From contig NZ_JONH01000005.1 in the NCBI RefSeq assembly GCF_000711795.1, positions 186,001 to 250,000 of the forward strand: a stretch of DNA of 64,000 nucleotides, written 5' to 3'. This document shows, piece by piece, positions 18,182-27,206 of the stretch. This DNA comes from Vibrio pacinii DSM 19139. Its GTDB lineage: Bacteria > Pseudomonadota > Gammaproteobacteria > Enterobacterales > Vibrionaceae. Below the pieces are notes generated by a model. It made no database searches, was not told the DNA's origin, and saw nothing but the letters and a program-made list of their open reading frames with translations. A program made the translations under genes and the position numbers. How positions within the stretch are numbered: position 1 is the stretch's first letter; every line of letters begins with the position of its first letter.

Positions 18182-20845
18182 ATGTCTGACATGAAGCATG
18201 ACGTAGACGCACTGGAAACTCAAGACTGGCTAGAAGCCCTTGAATCAGTTGTTCGTGAAGAAGGTGTAGAACGTGCACAGTTTCTACTAGAAACCGTACT
18301 AGAAAAAGCACGTCTAGACGGCGTTGATATGCCAACCGGCATCAACACAAACTACATTAACACCATTCCAGCAACACAAGAGCCAGCTTACCCAGGTGAC
18401 ACAACGCTTGAGCGCCGTATCCGCTCGATCATTCGCTGGAACGCAATCATGATTGTATTGCGTGCTTCTAAGAAAGATCTAGACCTAGGCGGTCACATGG
18501 CTTCTTATCAGTCAGCGGCTGCATTCTACGAAGTCTGTTTCAACCACTTCTTCCGTGCTCCAAATGAGACGGACGGTGGCGATCTCGTTTATTACCAAGG
18601 TCACATCTCTCCAGGCATCTACTCTCGTGCATTCGTTGAAGGTCGTCTAACGGAAGAGCAGCTAGATAACTTCCGTCAAGAAGTCGACGGTAAAGGTATC
18701 CCATCATACCCGCACCCTAAACTGATGCCTGAGTTCTGGCAGTTCCCAACGGTATCAATGGGTCTTGGTCCAATTTCTGCGATCTACCAAGCGCGTTTCC
18801 TTAAGTACCTAGAAGGTCGTGGTCTTAAAGATACTTCCGCTCAGCGCGTATATGCGTTCCTAGGTGACGGCGAGATGGATGAGCCAGAATCACGTGGTGC
18901 TATCTCTTTCGCTTCACGTGAGAAGCTAGATAACCTATGTTTCCTAATCAACTGTAACCTACAGCGTCTCGATGGCCCTGTAATGGGTAACGGTAGCATC
19001 ATTCAAGAACTTGAAGGTCTATTCAAAGGCGCAGGTTGGAACGTTGTTAAAGTTATCTGGGGTAGCAACTGGGATGCACTACTGGCGAAAGATACCACTG
19101 GTAAGCTGCTTCAGTTGATGAACGAAACCGTTGATGGTGACTACCAAACATTCAAATCTAAAGATGGCGCATACGTACGTGAGCACTTCTTTGGTAAGTA
19201 CCCAGAAACAGCGGCACTCGTTGCCGATATGACGGATGATGAAATCTTCGCTCTTAAGCGTGGTGGTCATGACTCATCTAAGCTTTTTGCTGCATTCAAC
19301 AATGCCAAAGAGACTAATGGTAAGCCGACAGTAATCCTAGCTAAGACCGTTAAAGGTTACGGCATGGGTGACGCCGCAGAAGGTAAGAACATCGCACACG
19401 GTGTTAAGAAAATGGACATGACGCATGTTCAATACCTGCGTGATCGTCTAGGCCTACAAGATCTTCTTTCTGATGAGAAAGTGGCTGAACTTCCTTACTT
19501 GAAACTGGAAGAAGGCACTGCTGAGTACGAATACCTTCATGCTCGTCGTAAGGCGCTGCAAGGTTACACTCCAACTCGTCTGCCTAAGTTCACTCAAGAA
19601 TTCAAAGTACCTGAACTAGAAGAGTTTGCTCCTCTATTGGGTGCTCAGAAGCGTGAAATCTCAACTACGATGGCTTACGTTCGTACGTTGAACATCCTGC
19701 TTAAAGATAAGAACATTGGTAAGAACATTGTTCCTATTATCTGTGATGAAGCACGTACCTTCGGTATGGAAGGTCTATTCCGTCAGGTTGGTATCTACAA
19801 CCCACAAGGTCAAGAATACACACCTGAAGATAAAGGCATCGTTTCTTACTACAAAGAAGCAACGTCTGGTCAAGTTCTTCAAGAAGGTATCAATGAACTA
19901 GGTTCAATGGCTTCATGGGTTGCGGCGGCAACGTCATACAGCACTAACGATCTACCAATGATCCCGTTCTACATCTACTACTCAATGTTCGGTTTCCAAC
20001 GTATTGGTGACATGGCATGGCTAGCAGGCGACCAACAAGCTCGTGGTTTCCTACTTGGTGCAACGGCTGGTCGTACTACACTAAACGGTGAAGGTCTACA
20101 GCACGAAGATGGTCACTCGCACATTCAAGCGAACACTATCCCGAACTGTATCTCTTACGACCCAACATTCGCTTACGAACTAGCGGTAATCATGCAAGAC
20201 GGTATTCGTCGCATGTACGGTCCTGAGCAAGAGAACGTTTACTACTACCTAACAGTAATGAACGAGAACTACGCAATGCCAGCAATGCCGGAAGGCGCTG
20301 AAGAAGGCATCCGTAAAGGTATCTACAAGCTTGAATCTCACGCAGGTAGCAAGGGCAAAGTTCAACTAATGAGCTCTGGTACTATCATGAACGAAGCGCG
20401 TAAAGCGGCGGTAATTCTAAGCGAAGAGTACGGCGTTGCATCTGACGTGTTCTCGGTAACCTCGTTCAACGAACTGACTCGTGACGGCCAAGCGGTTGAG
20501 CGTGACAACATGCTGCACCCAGAAGCTGAAGAGAAAGTACCGTACATCACGACGGTTCTTGGCAGTGAGCCTGCAATCGCGGTCACTGACTACATGAAGA
20601 ACTACGCTGAGCAAGTACGTGCTTACATGCCAACTGAGTCTTACAAAGTACTTGGTACTGACGGTTTCGGTCGTTCAGATAGCCGTGAGAACTTGCGTCG
20701 TCACTTCGAAGTGAACGCTGGCTATGTTGTCGTTGCTGCGCTAACTGAATTGGCTAAACGTGGTGATGTTGACAAGTCTGTAGTGGCTGAAGCGATTGCT
20801 AAGTTCAACATCGACACTGAAAAAACTAACCCGCAATACGCATAA
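18182..20845 (+). CDS. aceE: Pyruvate dehydrogenase E1 component (homodimeric)
   Basis: Decarboxylates pyruvate with thiamine diphosphate and acetylates the lipoyl groups of AceF. 887 residues, the size of the E. coli enzyme. The ThDP motif is GDGEMDEPESRGAISFA (about 229-245) with the downstream NCNLQRLDGPV. Other marks are the SYYKEATSGQVLQEGINE and GRTTLNGEGLQHEDGHSH segments. Codon use is strongly biased, as in highly expressed genes. A GGA-containing ribosome binding site (AGAAGGATAG) precedes the ATG. It lies 12 bases upstream of aceF. Confidence 0.99.
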   Translation: MSDMKHDVDALETQDWLEALESVVREEGVERAQFLLETVLEKARLDGVDMPTGINTNYINTIPATQEPAYPGDTTLERRIRSIIRWNAIMIVLRASKKDLDLGGHMASYQSAAAFYEVCFNHFFRAPNETDGGDLVYYQGHISPGIYSRAFVEGRLTEEQLDNFRQEVDGKGIPSYPHPKLMPEFWQFPTVSMGLGPISAIYQARFLKYLEGRGLKDTSAQRVYAFLGDGEMDEPESRGAISFASREKLDNLCFLINCNLQRLDGPVMGNGSIIQELEGLFKGAGWNVVKVIWGSNWDALLAKDTTGKLLQLMNETVDGDYQTFKSKDGAYVREHFFGKYPETAALVADMTDDEIFALKRGGHDSSKLFAAFNNAKETNGKPTVILAKTVKGYGMGDAAEGKNIAHGVKKMDMTHVQYLRDRLGLQDLLSDEKVAELPYLKLEEGTAEYEYLHARRKALQGYTPTRLPKFTQEFKVPELEEFAPLLGAQKREISTTMAYVRTLNILLKDKNIGKNIVPIICDEARTFGMEGLFRQVGIYNPQGQEYTPEDKGIVSYYKEATSGQVLQEGINELGSMASWVAAATSYSTNDLPMIPFYIYYSMFGFQRIGDMAWLAGDQQARGFLLGATAGRTTLNGEGLQHEDGHSHIQANTIPNCISYDPTFAYELAVIMQDGIRRMYGPEQENVYYYLTVMNENYAMPAMPEGAEEGIRKGIYKLESHAGSKGKVQLMSSGTIMNEARKAAVILSEEYGVASDVFSVTSFNELTRDGQAVERDNMLHPEAEEKVPYITTVLGSEPAIAVTDYMKNYAEQVRAYMPTESYKVLGTDGFGRSDSRENLRRHFEVNAGYVVVAALTELAKRGDVDKSVVAEAIAKFNIDTEKTNPQYA

Positions 20846-20857
20846 GGTAGAAAAACA

Positions 20858-22759
20858 ATGACAATCGAAATTAATGTACCAGACATCGGTGCTGATGAGG
20901 TTGAAGTAACTGAGATTCTAGTCAACGTTGGTGACAAGGTTGAAGAAGAGCAGTCACTGATCACTGTTGAAGGCGACAAAGCTTCAATGGAAGTTCCTGC
21001 GTCTCAGGCGGGTATCGTAAAAGAGATCAAAGTAGCGGAAGGCGATAGCGTTTCGACTGGTTCTTTAATCATGATCTTCGAAGCAGAGGGTGCTGCAGCA
21101 GCGCCTGCTGCGCCAGCAGTTGAAGCGGCGGCACCTGTTGCTGCAGCGCCTGCCGCGGCCGTTGAGCTGAAAGAAGTTCACGTGCCAGATATCGGCGGTG
21201 ATGAAGTAGAAGTTACTGAAATCATGGTTGCAATTGGCGATGCAGTAGAAGAAGAGCAATCTCTTCTTACTGTTGAAGGCGACAAGGCTTCAATGGAAGT
21301 TCCAGCACCATTCGCGGGTATCGTTAAAGAGATCAAAATCGCTTCTGGTGACTCAGTTTCTACGGGCTCTTTAGTGATGGTGTTTGAAGTGGCTGGCTCT
21401 GGCGCCGCGGCTTCGGCTCCTGCAGCAGTAGAAGCACCAGCAGCACCTGCGGCGGCTCCTGCGGTAGCGGCTGACAAAGAAGTAAACGTGCCAGATATCG
21501 GTGGTGACGAAGTAGAAGTTACTGAGATCATGGTTAAAGTTGGCGACACAGTAGAAGAAGAGCAATCTCTAATCACTGTGGAAGGCGACAAAGCGTCGAT
21601 GGAAGTTCCAGCGCCGTTCGCAGGCACTGTCAAAGAGATCAAGATTGCTGAAGGTGACTCAGTCACAACGGGTTCTCTTATCATGGTATTTGAGGTTGCA
21701 GGCGCAGCGCCAGTAGCAGCACCGGCAGCGACGGCTCCAACGCCAGCACCAACAGCAGCACCTGCGGCGGCTCCAGCAGCCAAAACAGAGTCTGCTCCAG
21801 CAGCGAGCGACTTCCAAGAAAACAATGAGTACGCTCACGCGTCTCCAGTTGTTCGTCGTCTTGCTCGCGAATTTGGCGTCAACCTTTCTAAGGTGAAAGG
21901 ATCTGGTCGTAAGAGCCGTATCCTTAAAGAAGACGTTCAGTCTTACGTTAAAGAAGCGCTTAAGCGTCTAGAGTCTGGTGCGGCAGCATCTGGCAAAGGC
22001 GGTGACGGTTCTGCTCTTGGTCTACTACCGTGGCCAAAAGTGGACTTCAGTAAGTTTGGTGAAACCGAAGTTCAGAAACTATCGAAGATCAAGAAGATCT
22101 CTGGTGCAAATCTACACCGTAACTGGGTAATGATCCCTCACGTTACACAGTGGGATAACGCTGACATCACTGAGCTAGAAGCATTCCGTAAAGAACAAAA
22201 TGCTATCGAAGCGAAGAAAGACACTGGTATGAAGATCACGCCTCTTGTGTTCATCATGAAAGCAGTAGCGAAAGCGCTAGAAGCCTTCCCAGCGTTTAAC
22301 TCTTCACTGTCTGAAGATGGCGAAAGCATCATTCTTAAGAAGTATGTTAACGTAGGTATTGCTGTTGATACGCCAAACGGCCTAGTTGTTCCGGTATTTA
22401 AAGACGTGAACAAGAAAGGCATTTACGAGCTATCTGAAGAGCTGATGGTTGTCTCTAAGAAAGCACGTTCGGGCAAGCTGACTGCGGCTGACATGCAAGG
22501 TGGTTGTTTCACTATCTCTAGCCTTGGTGGCATTGGTGGTACGGCATTTACACCAATCGTCAACGCACCAGAAGTTGGTATCCTTGGTGTGTCTAAGTCT
22601 GAAATGAAACCTGTATGGAACGGTAAAGAATTTGAACCGCGCCTACAACTGCCACTGTCTCTATCATACGATCACCGTGTGATCGATGGTGCGGAAGGTG
22701 CACGTTTCATTACGTTCCTAAATGGTGCGCTATCAGACATTCGTCGTCTTGTTCTTTAA
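20858..22759 (+). CDS. aceF: Dihydrolipoamide acetyltransferase (PDH E2) with three lipoyl domains
   Basis: Core of the pyruvate dehydrogenase complex; passes acetyl groups from lipoyl arms to CoA. 633 residues. Three lipoyl domains (about 1-78, 105-182, 207-283) each carry the GDKAS lysine to be lipoylated, separated by Ala/Pro-rich flexible linkers. The peripheral subunit-binding domain ([15 protein letters not shown]) is at about 326-362, and the catalytic domain (about 395-633) ends in [15 protein letters not shown] with the active His near 606. Domains 2 and 3 are closer to each other than to domain 1 at DNA level. The Ala/Pro linkers create long spurious antisense frames. Confidence 0.98.
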   Translation: MTIEINVPDIGADEVEVTEILVNVGDKVEEEQSLITVEGDKASMEVPASQAGIVKEIKVAEGDSVSTGSLIMIFEAEGAAAAPAAPAVEAAAPVAAAPAAAVELKEVHVPDIGGDEVEVTEIMVAIGDAVEEEQSLLTVEGDKASMEVPAPFAGIVKEIKIASGDSVSTGSLVMVFEVAGSGAAASAPAAVEAPAAPAAAPAVAADKEVNVPDIGGDEVEVTEIMVKVGDTVEEEQSLITVEGDKASMEVPAPFAGTVKEIKIAEGDSVTTGSLIMVFEVAGAAPVAAPAATAPTPAPTAAPAAAPAAKTESAPAASDFQENNEYAHASPVVRRLAREFGVNLSKVKGSGRKSRILKEDVQSYVKEALKRLESGAAASGKGGDGSALGLLPWPKVDFSKFGETEVQKLSKIKKISGANLHRNWVMIPHVTQWDNADITELEAFRKEQNAIEAKKDTGMKITPLVFIMKAVAKALEAFPAFNSSLSEDGESIILKKYVNVGIAVDTPNGLVVPVFKDVNKKGIYELSEELMVVSKKARSGKLTAADMQGGCFTISSLGGIGGTAFTPIVNAPEVGILGVSKSEMKPVWNGKEFEPRLQLPLSLSYDHRVIDGAEGARFITFLNGALSDIRRLVL

Positions 22760-22774
22760 TCGAGACTAGATGAT

Positions 22775-22806
22775 AGAGAGGCGGCAAGTGAGCCGCCTCT
22801 ATTACA
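22775..22806 (+). terminator. Hairpin after aceF
   Basis: A perfect 9-bp stem AGAGGCGGC/GCCGCCTCT (22777-22800) follows the aceF stop by 17 bases, with only a weak T content afterwards (ATTACAAATAATTA). It may partly terminate or stabilise the aceEF message before the separately spaced lpdA. Confidence 0.55.
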
Positions 22807-23026
22807 AATAATTACTGAACAATTTGATGCGAGACTTTAGATAAAATAAGGTTTTCACAATCGAATTGTTGTCTAGCTCACAGGCTAAATTGATTTACTT
22901 TTCACTCCATTAACATCTCTGTAAACTGTTGGCGGTCTGAAAAATAACTGTTTAAAACAAATTGACTTGAACAAATAAATCAATACCCACTCAGCCTGTT
23001 AGGGATAATGACTACAAGAGGTCACA

Positions 23027-24454
23027 ATGAGCAAAGAAATTAAAGCCCAAGTTGTTGTACTTGGTTCTGGTCCTGCTGGTTACTCAGCTGCATTCCGTTG
23101 TGCAGACTTAGGTCTTGAAACTGTACTTATTGAGCGCTACAGCACCCTAGGTGGTGTGTGTCTGAACGTGGGTTGTATCCCATCAAAAGCACTGCTTCAC
23201 GTTTCTAAAGTTATCGAAGAAGCGAAAGCGATGGCTGACCACGGCGTTGTATTCGGTGAGCCACAAACTGACATCAATAAGATTCGTATCTGGAAAGAGA
23301 AAGTTGTTAACCAACTGACTGGCGGTCTTGGCGGTATGGCGAAGATGCGTAAAGTTAACGTGGTTAACGGTTACGGTAAATTCACTGGCCCTAACTCTAT
23401 CCTTGTTGAAGGTGAAGGCGAATCAACAACAGTTAATTTCGATAACGCTATTATTGCTGCGGGCTCTCGCCCAATCAAACTGCCGTTTATCCCACATGAA
23501 GATCCACGTATTTGGGATTCGACTGACGCGCTAGAGCTGAAAGAAGTTCCTGGAAAACTGCTTATTATGGGCGGTGGTATCATCGGTCTAGAAATGGGTA
23601 CGGTTTACCAATCTCTTGGTTCTAAAGTAGACGTGGTTGAAATGTTCGACCAAGTTATCCCAGCAGCCGATAAAGACATTGTTAAAGTTTACACTAAGCG
23701 TGTGAAGAACAAGTTCAACTTGATGCTAGAAACGAAAGTAACGGCAGTTGAAGCGAAAGAAGATGGTATCTACGTCTCAATGGAAGGCAAAAAAGCACCA
23801 GCAGAAGCTGAGCGCTATGATGCCGTTCTTGTTGCTATCGGCCGTGTACCAAATGGTCTACTTATCGACGGTGAAAAAGCGGGTCTAGAAATTGACGAGC
23901 GTGGTTTCATTAACGTTGATAAGCAAATGCGTACAAACGTACCGCATATCTTTGCCATCGGTGATATCGTTGGCCAACCAATGCTTGCTCACAAAGGTGT
24001 GCATGAAGGCCATGTTGCTGCAGAAGTTATCTCAGGTAAGAAGCACTACTTCGACCCGAAAGTGATTCCTTCAATTGCTTATACTGAGCCAGAAGTGGCT
24101 TGGGTTGGTAAAACAGAAAAAGAAGCAAAAGCGGAAGGTCTTAACTACGAAACAGCGACATTCCCATGGGCTGCTTCGGGCCGTGCGATCGCCTCTGACT
24201 GTTCTGACGGTATGACTAAGCTTATCTTTGATAAAGACACTCACCGTGTTATTGGTGGTGCTATCGTGGGTACTAACGGTGGTGAACTGCTGGGTGAAAT
24301 CGGTCTTGCCATCGAGATGGGTTGTGATGCAGAAGATATCGCACTAACGATCCACGCGCACCCAACGTTGCACGAATCTGTTGGTCTTGCGGCTGAAGTG
24401 TTTGAAGGTACGATCACTGACCTGCCAAACCCTAAGGCGAAAAAGAAAAAGTAA
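23027..24454 (+). CDS. lpdA: Dihydrolipoamide dehydrogenase (E3)
   Basis: FAD enzyme that reoxidises dihydrolipoamide with NAD+, shared by pyruvate and 2-oxoglutarate dehydrogenases and the glycine cleavage system. 475 residues. It shows the FAD motif GSGPAGYSAA (13-22), the redox disulfide GGVCLNVGCIPSKA (about 42-55), the NAD fold GGGIIGLEMG (about 184-193) and the HAHPTLHE active base near 445. A gap of 267 bases after aceF, with a hairpin, suggests its own promoter as well as read-through. Confidence 0.98.
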   Translation: MSKEIKAQVVVLGSGPAGYSAAFRCADLGLETVLIERYSTLGGVCLNVGCIPSKALLHVSKVIEEAKAMADHGVVFGEPQTDINKIRIWKEKVVNQLTGGLGGMAKMRKVNVVNGYGKFTGPNSILVEGEGESTTVNFDNAIIAAGSRPIKLPFIPHEDPRIWDSTDALELKEVPGKLLIMGGGIIGLEMGTVYQSLGSKVDVVEMFDQVIPAADKDIVKVYTKRVKNKFNLMLETKVTAVEAKEDGIYVSMEGKKAPAEAERYDAVLVAIGRVPNGLLIDGEKAGLEIDERGFINVDKQMRTNVPHIFAIGDIVGQPMLAHKGVHEGHVAAEVISGKKHYFDPKVIPSIAYTEPEVAWVGKTEKEAKAEGLNYETATFPWAASGRAIASDCSDGMTKLIFDKDTHRVIGGAIVGTNGGELLGEIGLAIEMGCDAEDIALTIHAHPTLHESVGLAAEVFEGTITDLPNPKAKKKK

Positions 24455-24476
24455 TCATCACTGGTGATTGAATGTT

Positions 24477-24508
24477 AAAAACCGCTGCTAAGTCAGCGGT
24501 TTTTTATT
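24477..24508 (+). terminator. Rho-independent terminator of lpdA
   Basis: ACCGCTG/CAGCGGT stem (24481-24500) followed by TTTTTTATTGG, 23 bases after the stop. Confidence 0.9.
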
Positions 24509-24520
24509 GGCTGAAATACA

Positions 24521-24552
24521 GCAATAAAAAAGCCCACTGGTAAAGTGGGCCT
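24521..24552 (-). terminator. Rho-independent terminator of the luxR-family gene
   Basis: On the minus strand GCCCACT/AGTGGGC (24532-24550) is followed by TTTTTTATTG, 18 bases beyond the regulator stop. It converges with the lpdA terminator. Confidence 0.85.
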
Positions 24553-24569
24553 GATTCAGACGTGATTAA

Positions 24570-25190
24570 TTAGCCATTTTTTGCGTGCTTGTAGATGCAC
24601 AGCATGTCTAAGTAATTTGTCGTGAGCTTCTTCATCATCTCTTCATCATGTGTACGTGTTGCTTGGATAAACAGTGAGTAGAAGATACCGTGGAACAAGG
24701 TTGCAAGCTCTGCTGGTGAATGTTGATCGCACACTTCGCCACGTTCAATTGCTTTAACAAACATATTTTGTACCAGCAATTGGTTAGTGCGGTTAGTGGT
24801 CACAAACAGTGGCCAAACTTCGTCGCGAGTCGATGCGCTCCACTCGAACCATACCTTCAGCCAGTGACAATCGTTAATGACCAATTCGATCATTGCAGAC
24901 GTCAGGTTGCTAAGGTTTTCTTTGGCGTGAAGGTCAAGATCGATATTGTCAGATAAGAAGTTTGAGAACTGACGTACAACGTAGTTAAGTACATCGTCGA
25001 CTAGATCTTCGCGAGTCGGGAAGTAGTTAAACACGGTTGCAACCGAAACTTGTGCAATTTCTGCAATGTCTGCGTGGCCGCCACGGCCTATGCCTCGTCG
25101 GGCAAAGACTTCGACAGAAATTTCCATCAGTTGTTGCTTACGTTTTTGCGGAGATAGCCGCGTACGCGGTCTTTTCGCTATAGAGTCCAT
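24570..25190 (-). CDS. TetR-type quorum-sensing master regulator, LuxR/OpaR/SmcR/HapR family
   Basis: 206-residue high-cell-density regulator that controls hundreds of genes (proteases, biofilm, motility, type III/VI secretion in various vibrios). The N-terminal TetR helix-turn-helix is at about 20-62 (VEVFARRGIGRGGHADIAEI, VSVATVFNYFPTRE), followed by the ligand/dimer domain with HWLKVWFEWSASTRDEVWPL. It is nearly identical to V. harveyi LuxR in the DNA-binding part. The start is the ATG at 25190 (MDSIAKRPRTRLS); a TTG six codons upstream overlaps the Qrr site and is rejected. The neighbours lpdA and hpt match other vibrios. Not the LuxI/LuxR-type activator despite the name. Confidence 0.95.
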   Translation of the reverse strand: MDSIAKRPRTRLSPQKRKQQLMEISVEVFARRGIGRGGHADIAEIAQVSVATVFNYFPTREDLVDDVLNYVVRQFSNFLSDNIDLDLHAKENLSNLTSAMIELVINDCHWLKVWFEWSASTRDEVWPLFVTTNRTNQLLVQNMFVKAIERGEVCDQHSPAELATLFHGIFYSLFIQATRTHDEEMMKKLTTNYLDMLCIYKHAKNG

Positions 25191-25199
25191 AGTTAATTT

Positions 25200-25213
25200 C
25201 CTTGCCAAATGAC
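25200..25213 (-). promoter_or_regulatory. Putative Qrr small-RNA pairing site over the ribosome binding site
   Basis: The mRNA strand reads GUCAUUUGGCAAGG ending 9 bases before the ATG. It can pair with the conserved Qrr core CCUAGCCAACUGAC (as I recall it) at 12 of 14 positions. It also contains the AAGG ribosome binding site, so pairing would block translation, the known mode of Qrr/Hfq repression of this family. Confidence 0.7.
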
Positions 25214-25391
25214 TTGTTTATAGTATTTATTGGGCTTTGCCCTAATTAGTATTATGTGTATTGCTTGACGCCCTATGAGTGTAATGGTGCATATCAAGAA
25301 GGTCAACGATTTACGTTTATTTTATAATCAGATTTATTAATATGTTATGAAACCTGAACATAGAAAATCCTGTTGTTCTGTGTTTATTTTT

Positions 25392-25407
25392 AGGCAAACG
25401 TTTTTCT
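25392..25407. promoter_or_regulatory. PurR-like operator upstream of hpt
   Basis: AGGCAAACGTTTTTCT matches the E. coli PurR consensus ACGCAAACGTTTTCGT at 13 of 16 positions, including the complete central GCAAACGTTTT. It lies about 100 bases before the hpt start. Confidence 0.6.
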
Positions 25408-25508
25408 CATCGCTGGGTAATGTTAGACTACGCGCCTCAAACATCAGACAGTACTTGAGCAAAGACAATACCGCTTAAGATACGGCTAACGTGAAAAAAG
25501 AGATCAGT

Positions 25509-26039
25509 ATGAAACATACAGTAGAAGTGATGATTTCTGAGCAAGAGGTTCAGGATCGCGTACGTGAATTAGGTAAGCAGATCACTGCACACTATCAAGG
25601 TAGTGAAGATTTAGTCTTGGTGGGCTTGCTACGTGGCTCTTTTGTCTTTATGGCTGACTTGGCACGCTGTATTGAGCTGACGCATCAGGTGGACTTTATG
25701 ACCGCTTCTAGCTACGGCAATACGATGGAAAGCTCGCGTGATGTGCGTATCTTGAAAGACCTTGATGATGACATCAAAGGCAAAGACGTATTAATTATCG
25801 AAGACATTATCGATACTGGTAATACGCTGCACAAAATCAAAGAGATCCTATCTTTGCGAGAGCCTAAATCGATTGCAATTTGTTCACTGCTCGACAAACC
25901 AACGCGTCGCGAAGTACAAGTGCCAGTAGAGTGGATTGGTTTTGAAATCCCAGACGAGTTTGTCGTTGGGGTTGGAATCGACTATGCACAAAAGTATCGT
26001 CATCTACCGTATATCGGCAAAGTGGTGCCACAAGAGTAA
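25509..26039 (+). CDS. hpt: Hypoxanthine phosphoribosyltransferase
   Basis: Purine salvage enzyme forming IMP (and GMP) from hypoxanthine or guanine and PRPP. 176 residues. The PRPP loop is visible as [17 protein letters not shown] (about 96-112), and the hood motif [15 protein letters not shown] near 38-52. The ATG at 25509 ([12 protein letters not shown]) with AAAGAGATC upstream is preferred over a GTG six codons earlier. Divergent from the quorum-sensing regulator and convergent with can, the arrangement known from other vibrios. Confidence 0.97.
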   Translation: MKHTVEVMISEQEVQDRVRELGKQITAHYQGSEDLVLVGLLRGSFVFMADLARCIELTHQVDFMTASSYGNTMESSRDVRILKDLDDDIKGKDVLIIEDIIDTGNTLHKIKEILSLREPKSIAICSLLDKPTRREVQVPVEWIGFEIPDEFVVGVGIDYAQKYRHLPYIGKVVPQE

Positions 26040-26079
26040 TGTCTCGTGCTGCGACTATCATTGGTCGTGTTCTGACGAT

Positions 26080-26106
26080 AAAAACGCCCGCATTTGCGGG
26101 CGTTTT
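26080..26106. terminator. Bidirectional terminator between hpt and can
   Basis: Perfect 12-bp stem AAAACGCCCGCA/TGCGGGCGTTTT, with A-run and T-run on either side, between two convergent genes. Confidence 0.9.
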
Positions 26107-26117
26107 GCATGATTAAC

Positions 26118-26786
26118 TCAGCGACATAACAAACGGTGTTGAGGGTTAAGGATCGCTTCCATCGCTTTGTGGTAAGAGGTTTCAACCGAATCATGTGAGT
26201 GGGAGCGAACACCGAGGTATTGCAGTTTACCATCGCCAATACCATATACGACACCATGAATCTCTACATCCTGCCCTCGTTCCCATGCATTTTGCATTAT
26301 GGTTGAGTTGCCCAAGTTGTACACTTGTTCGGCGACGTTGATCTCACACAGCTTATCGGCGCGATCTTGGGCTGGCATATGCTCAAGGTATTCACGGTGC
26401 TTGAAGTATAAATCGCGAATATGCAGTAACCAGTTATTGATCAAGCCGAGTTTAGGGTTATCGATTGCGGCATTCACGCCTCCACAATCGTAGTGACCAC
26501 AGACAATTACATGTTTAATTTTTAATACATCGATAGCGTACTGCACGACGGAAAGACAATTAAGGTCAGTATGAATCACCTGATTGGCGACGTTCCGATG
26601 AACAAACAGTTCTCCAGAGTACAAACCCGTTAAACGTTCAGCGGGAACGCGGCTATCGGAACAACCAATCCACAAAAACTCTGGGCTTTGACCCTGTTCC
26701 AGTTTGGTAAAGTACTCGGGACGATCTGCTGTGATTGATTGAGACCATTTAGAGTTATTCTCAAATAGCTGTTTTATTTCTGGCAT
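26118..26786 (-). CDS. can: Beta-class carbonic anhydrase
   Basis: Zinc enzyme interconverting CO2 and bicarbonate. 222 residues, similar in length to E. coli Can. Zinc ligands and the Asp-Arg dyad are in CSDSRVP (about 42-48) and HYDCGGV (about 98-104). The hpt-can-yadGH order is shared with E. coli; here a SulP transporter gene starts 400 bases away in the opposite direction, suggesting joint handling of inorganic carbon. Confidence 0.97.
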   Translation of the reverse strand: MPEIKQLFENNSKWSQSITADRPEYFTKLEQGQSPEFLWIGCSDSRVPAERLTGLYSGELFVHRNVANQVIHTDLNCLSVVQYAIDVLKIKHVIVCGHYDCGGVNAAIDNPKLGLINNWLLHIRDLYFKHREYLEHMPAQDRADKLCEINVAEQVYNLGNSTIMQNAWERGQDVEIHGVVYGIGDGKLQYLGVRSHSHDSVETSYHKAMEAILNPQHRLLCR

Positions 26787-27186
26787 CTTAGTTGCGGTCC
26801 TTCAAAAATACTTGAATGACTATACACAATGTTACAATTTTGGTCGCGTTTAAAATGGTCTGATAGCGACTCATCTGACGTGTTTGAACTAAAAAAATCA
26901 TAAACTTAGCGATTATGCTAACCAATAGTTATAACGTATGAATTATGTGGCGTAATTAACCCTTATCTGGTGCAGATGTCATTTGGTAGAGTGATGAAGT
27001 TAGTGGTTTTTTTAGCAAATCGATTACATTTTACTAAAAAATTTATGGTTATTTCGCCACACTAACCAATCCAATTAAAATAAGTTAAAACTAAGATGTT
27101 GTTTATTGTGTCGCAACACGCCTAGTGATGAGGAAGCGTCATGGCCAACTCGCGTGTTCGGACATCAAATGGAATGGAGTATTGCT
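26787..27186. other. Divergent intergenic region can / SulP transporter
   Basis: 400 bases, AT-rich, presumably holding promoters for both genes. Its last 46 bases contain the first part of a short leader ORF starting at 27141. No other gene is evident. Confidence 0.7.
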
Positions 27187-27206
27187 GTGTTCACAAGTCG
27201 TTTTGA
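27141..27206 (+). CDS. Short leader ORF overlapping the SulP gene start (putative)
   Basis: An ATG with a strong ribosome binding site (GAGGAAGCGTC before ATG) opens a 21-codon frame, MANSRVRTSNG... ending CCVHKSF, whose TGA lies 20 bases inside the SulP gene in another frame. Translation of it could feed ribosomes to the SulP start. No homologue is known to me, and it may be only a chance frame. Confidence 0.35.
   Translation: MANSRVRTSNGMEYCCVHKSF

Larger units (their letters stand above)
25191..25508. other. Divergent intergenic region luxR-family regulator / hpt
   Basis: 318 bases, AT-rich, holding the 5' leader of the regulator with its Qrr site, a PurR-like box at 25392-25407 and the promoters of both genes. 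No further gene seen. Confidence 0.75.

Noticed and set aside
21178..21825. 215-codon open frame on the minus strand, Ala/Ser-rich
   Set aside because: It mirrors the three lipoyl repeats and Ala/Pro linkers of aceF; no independent start signal and no family resemblance.
25191..25208. TTG start six codons upstream for the quorum-sensing regulator
   Set aside because: It would lie within the ribosome binding site and Qrr pairing region; family members start at MDSIAKRP.
25310..25345. Possible binding site of the quorum-sensing regulator in its own promoter (AT-rich TTATTTTATAATCAGATTTATTAA)
   Set aside because: Autorepression is known in the family, but the match to the palindromic consensus is too weak to call by eye.
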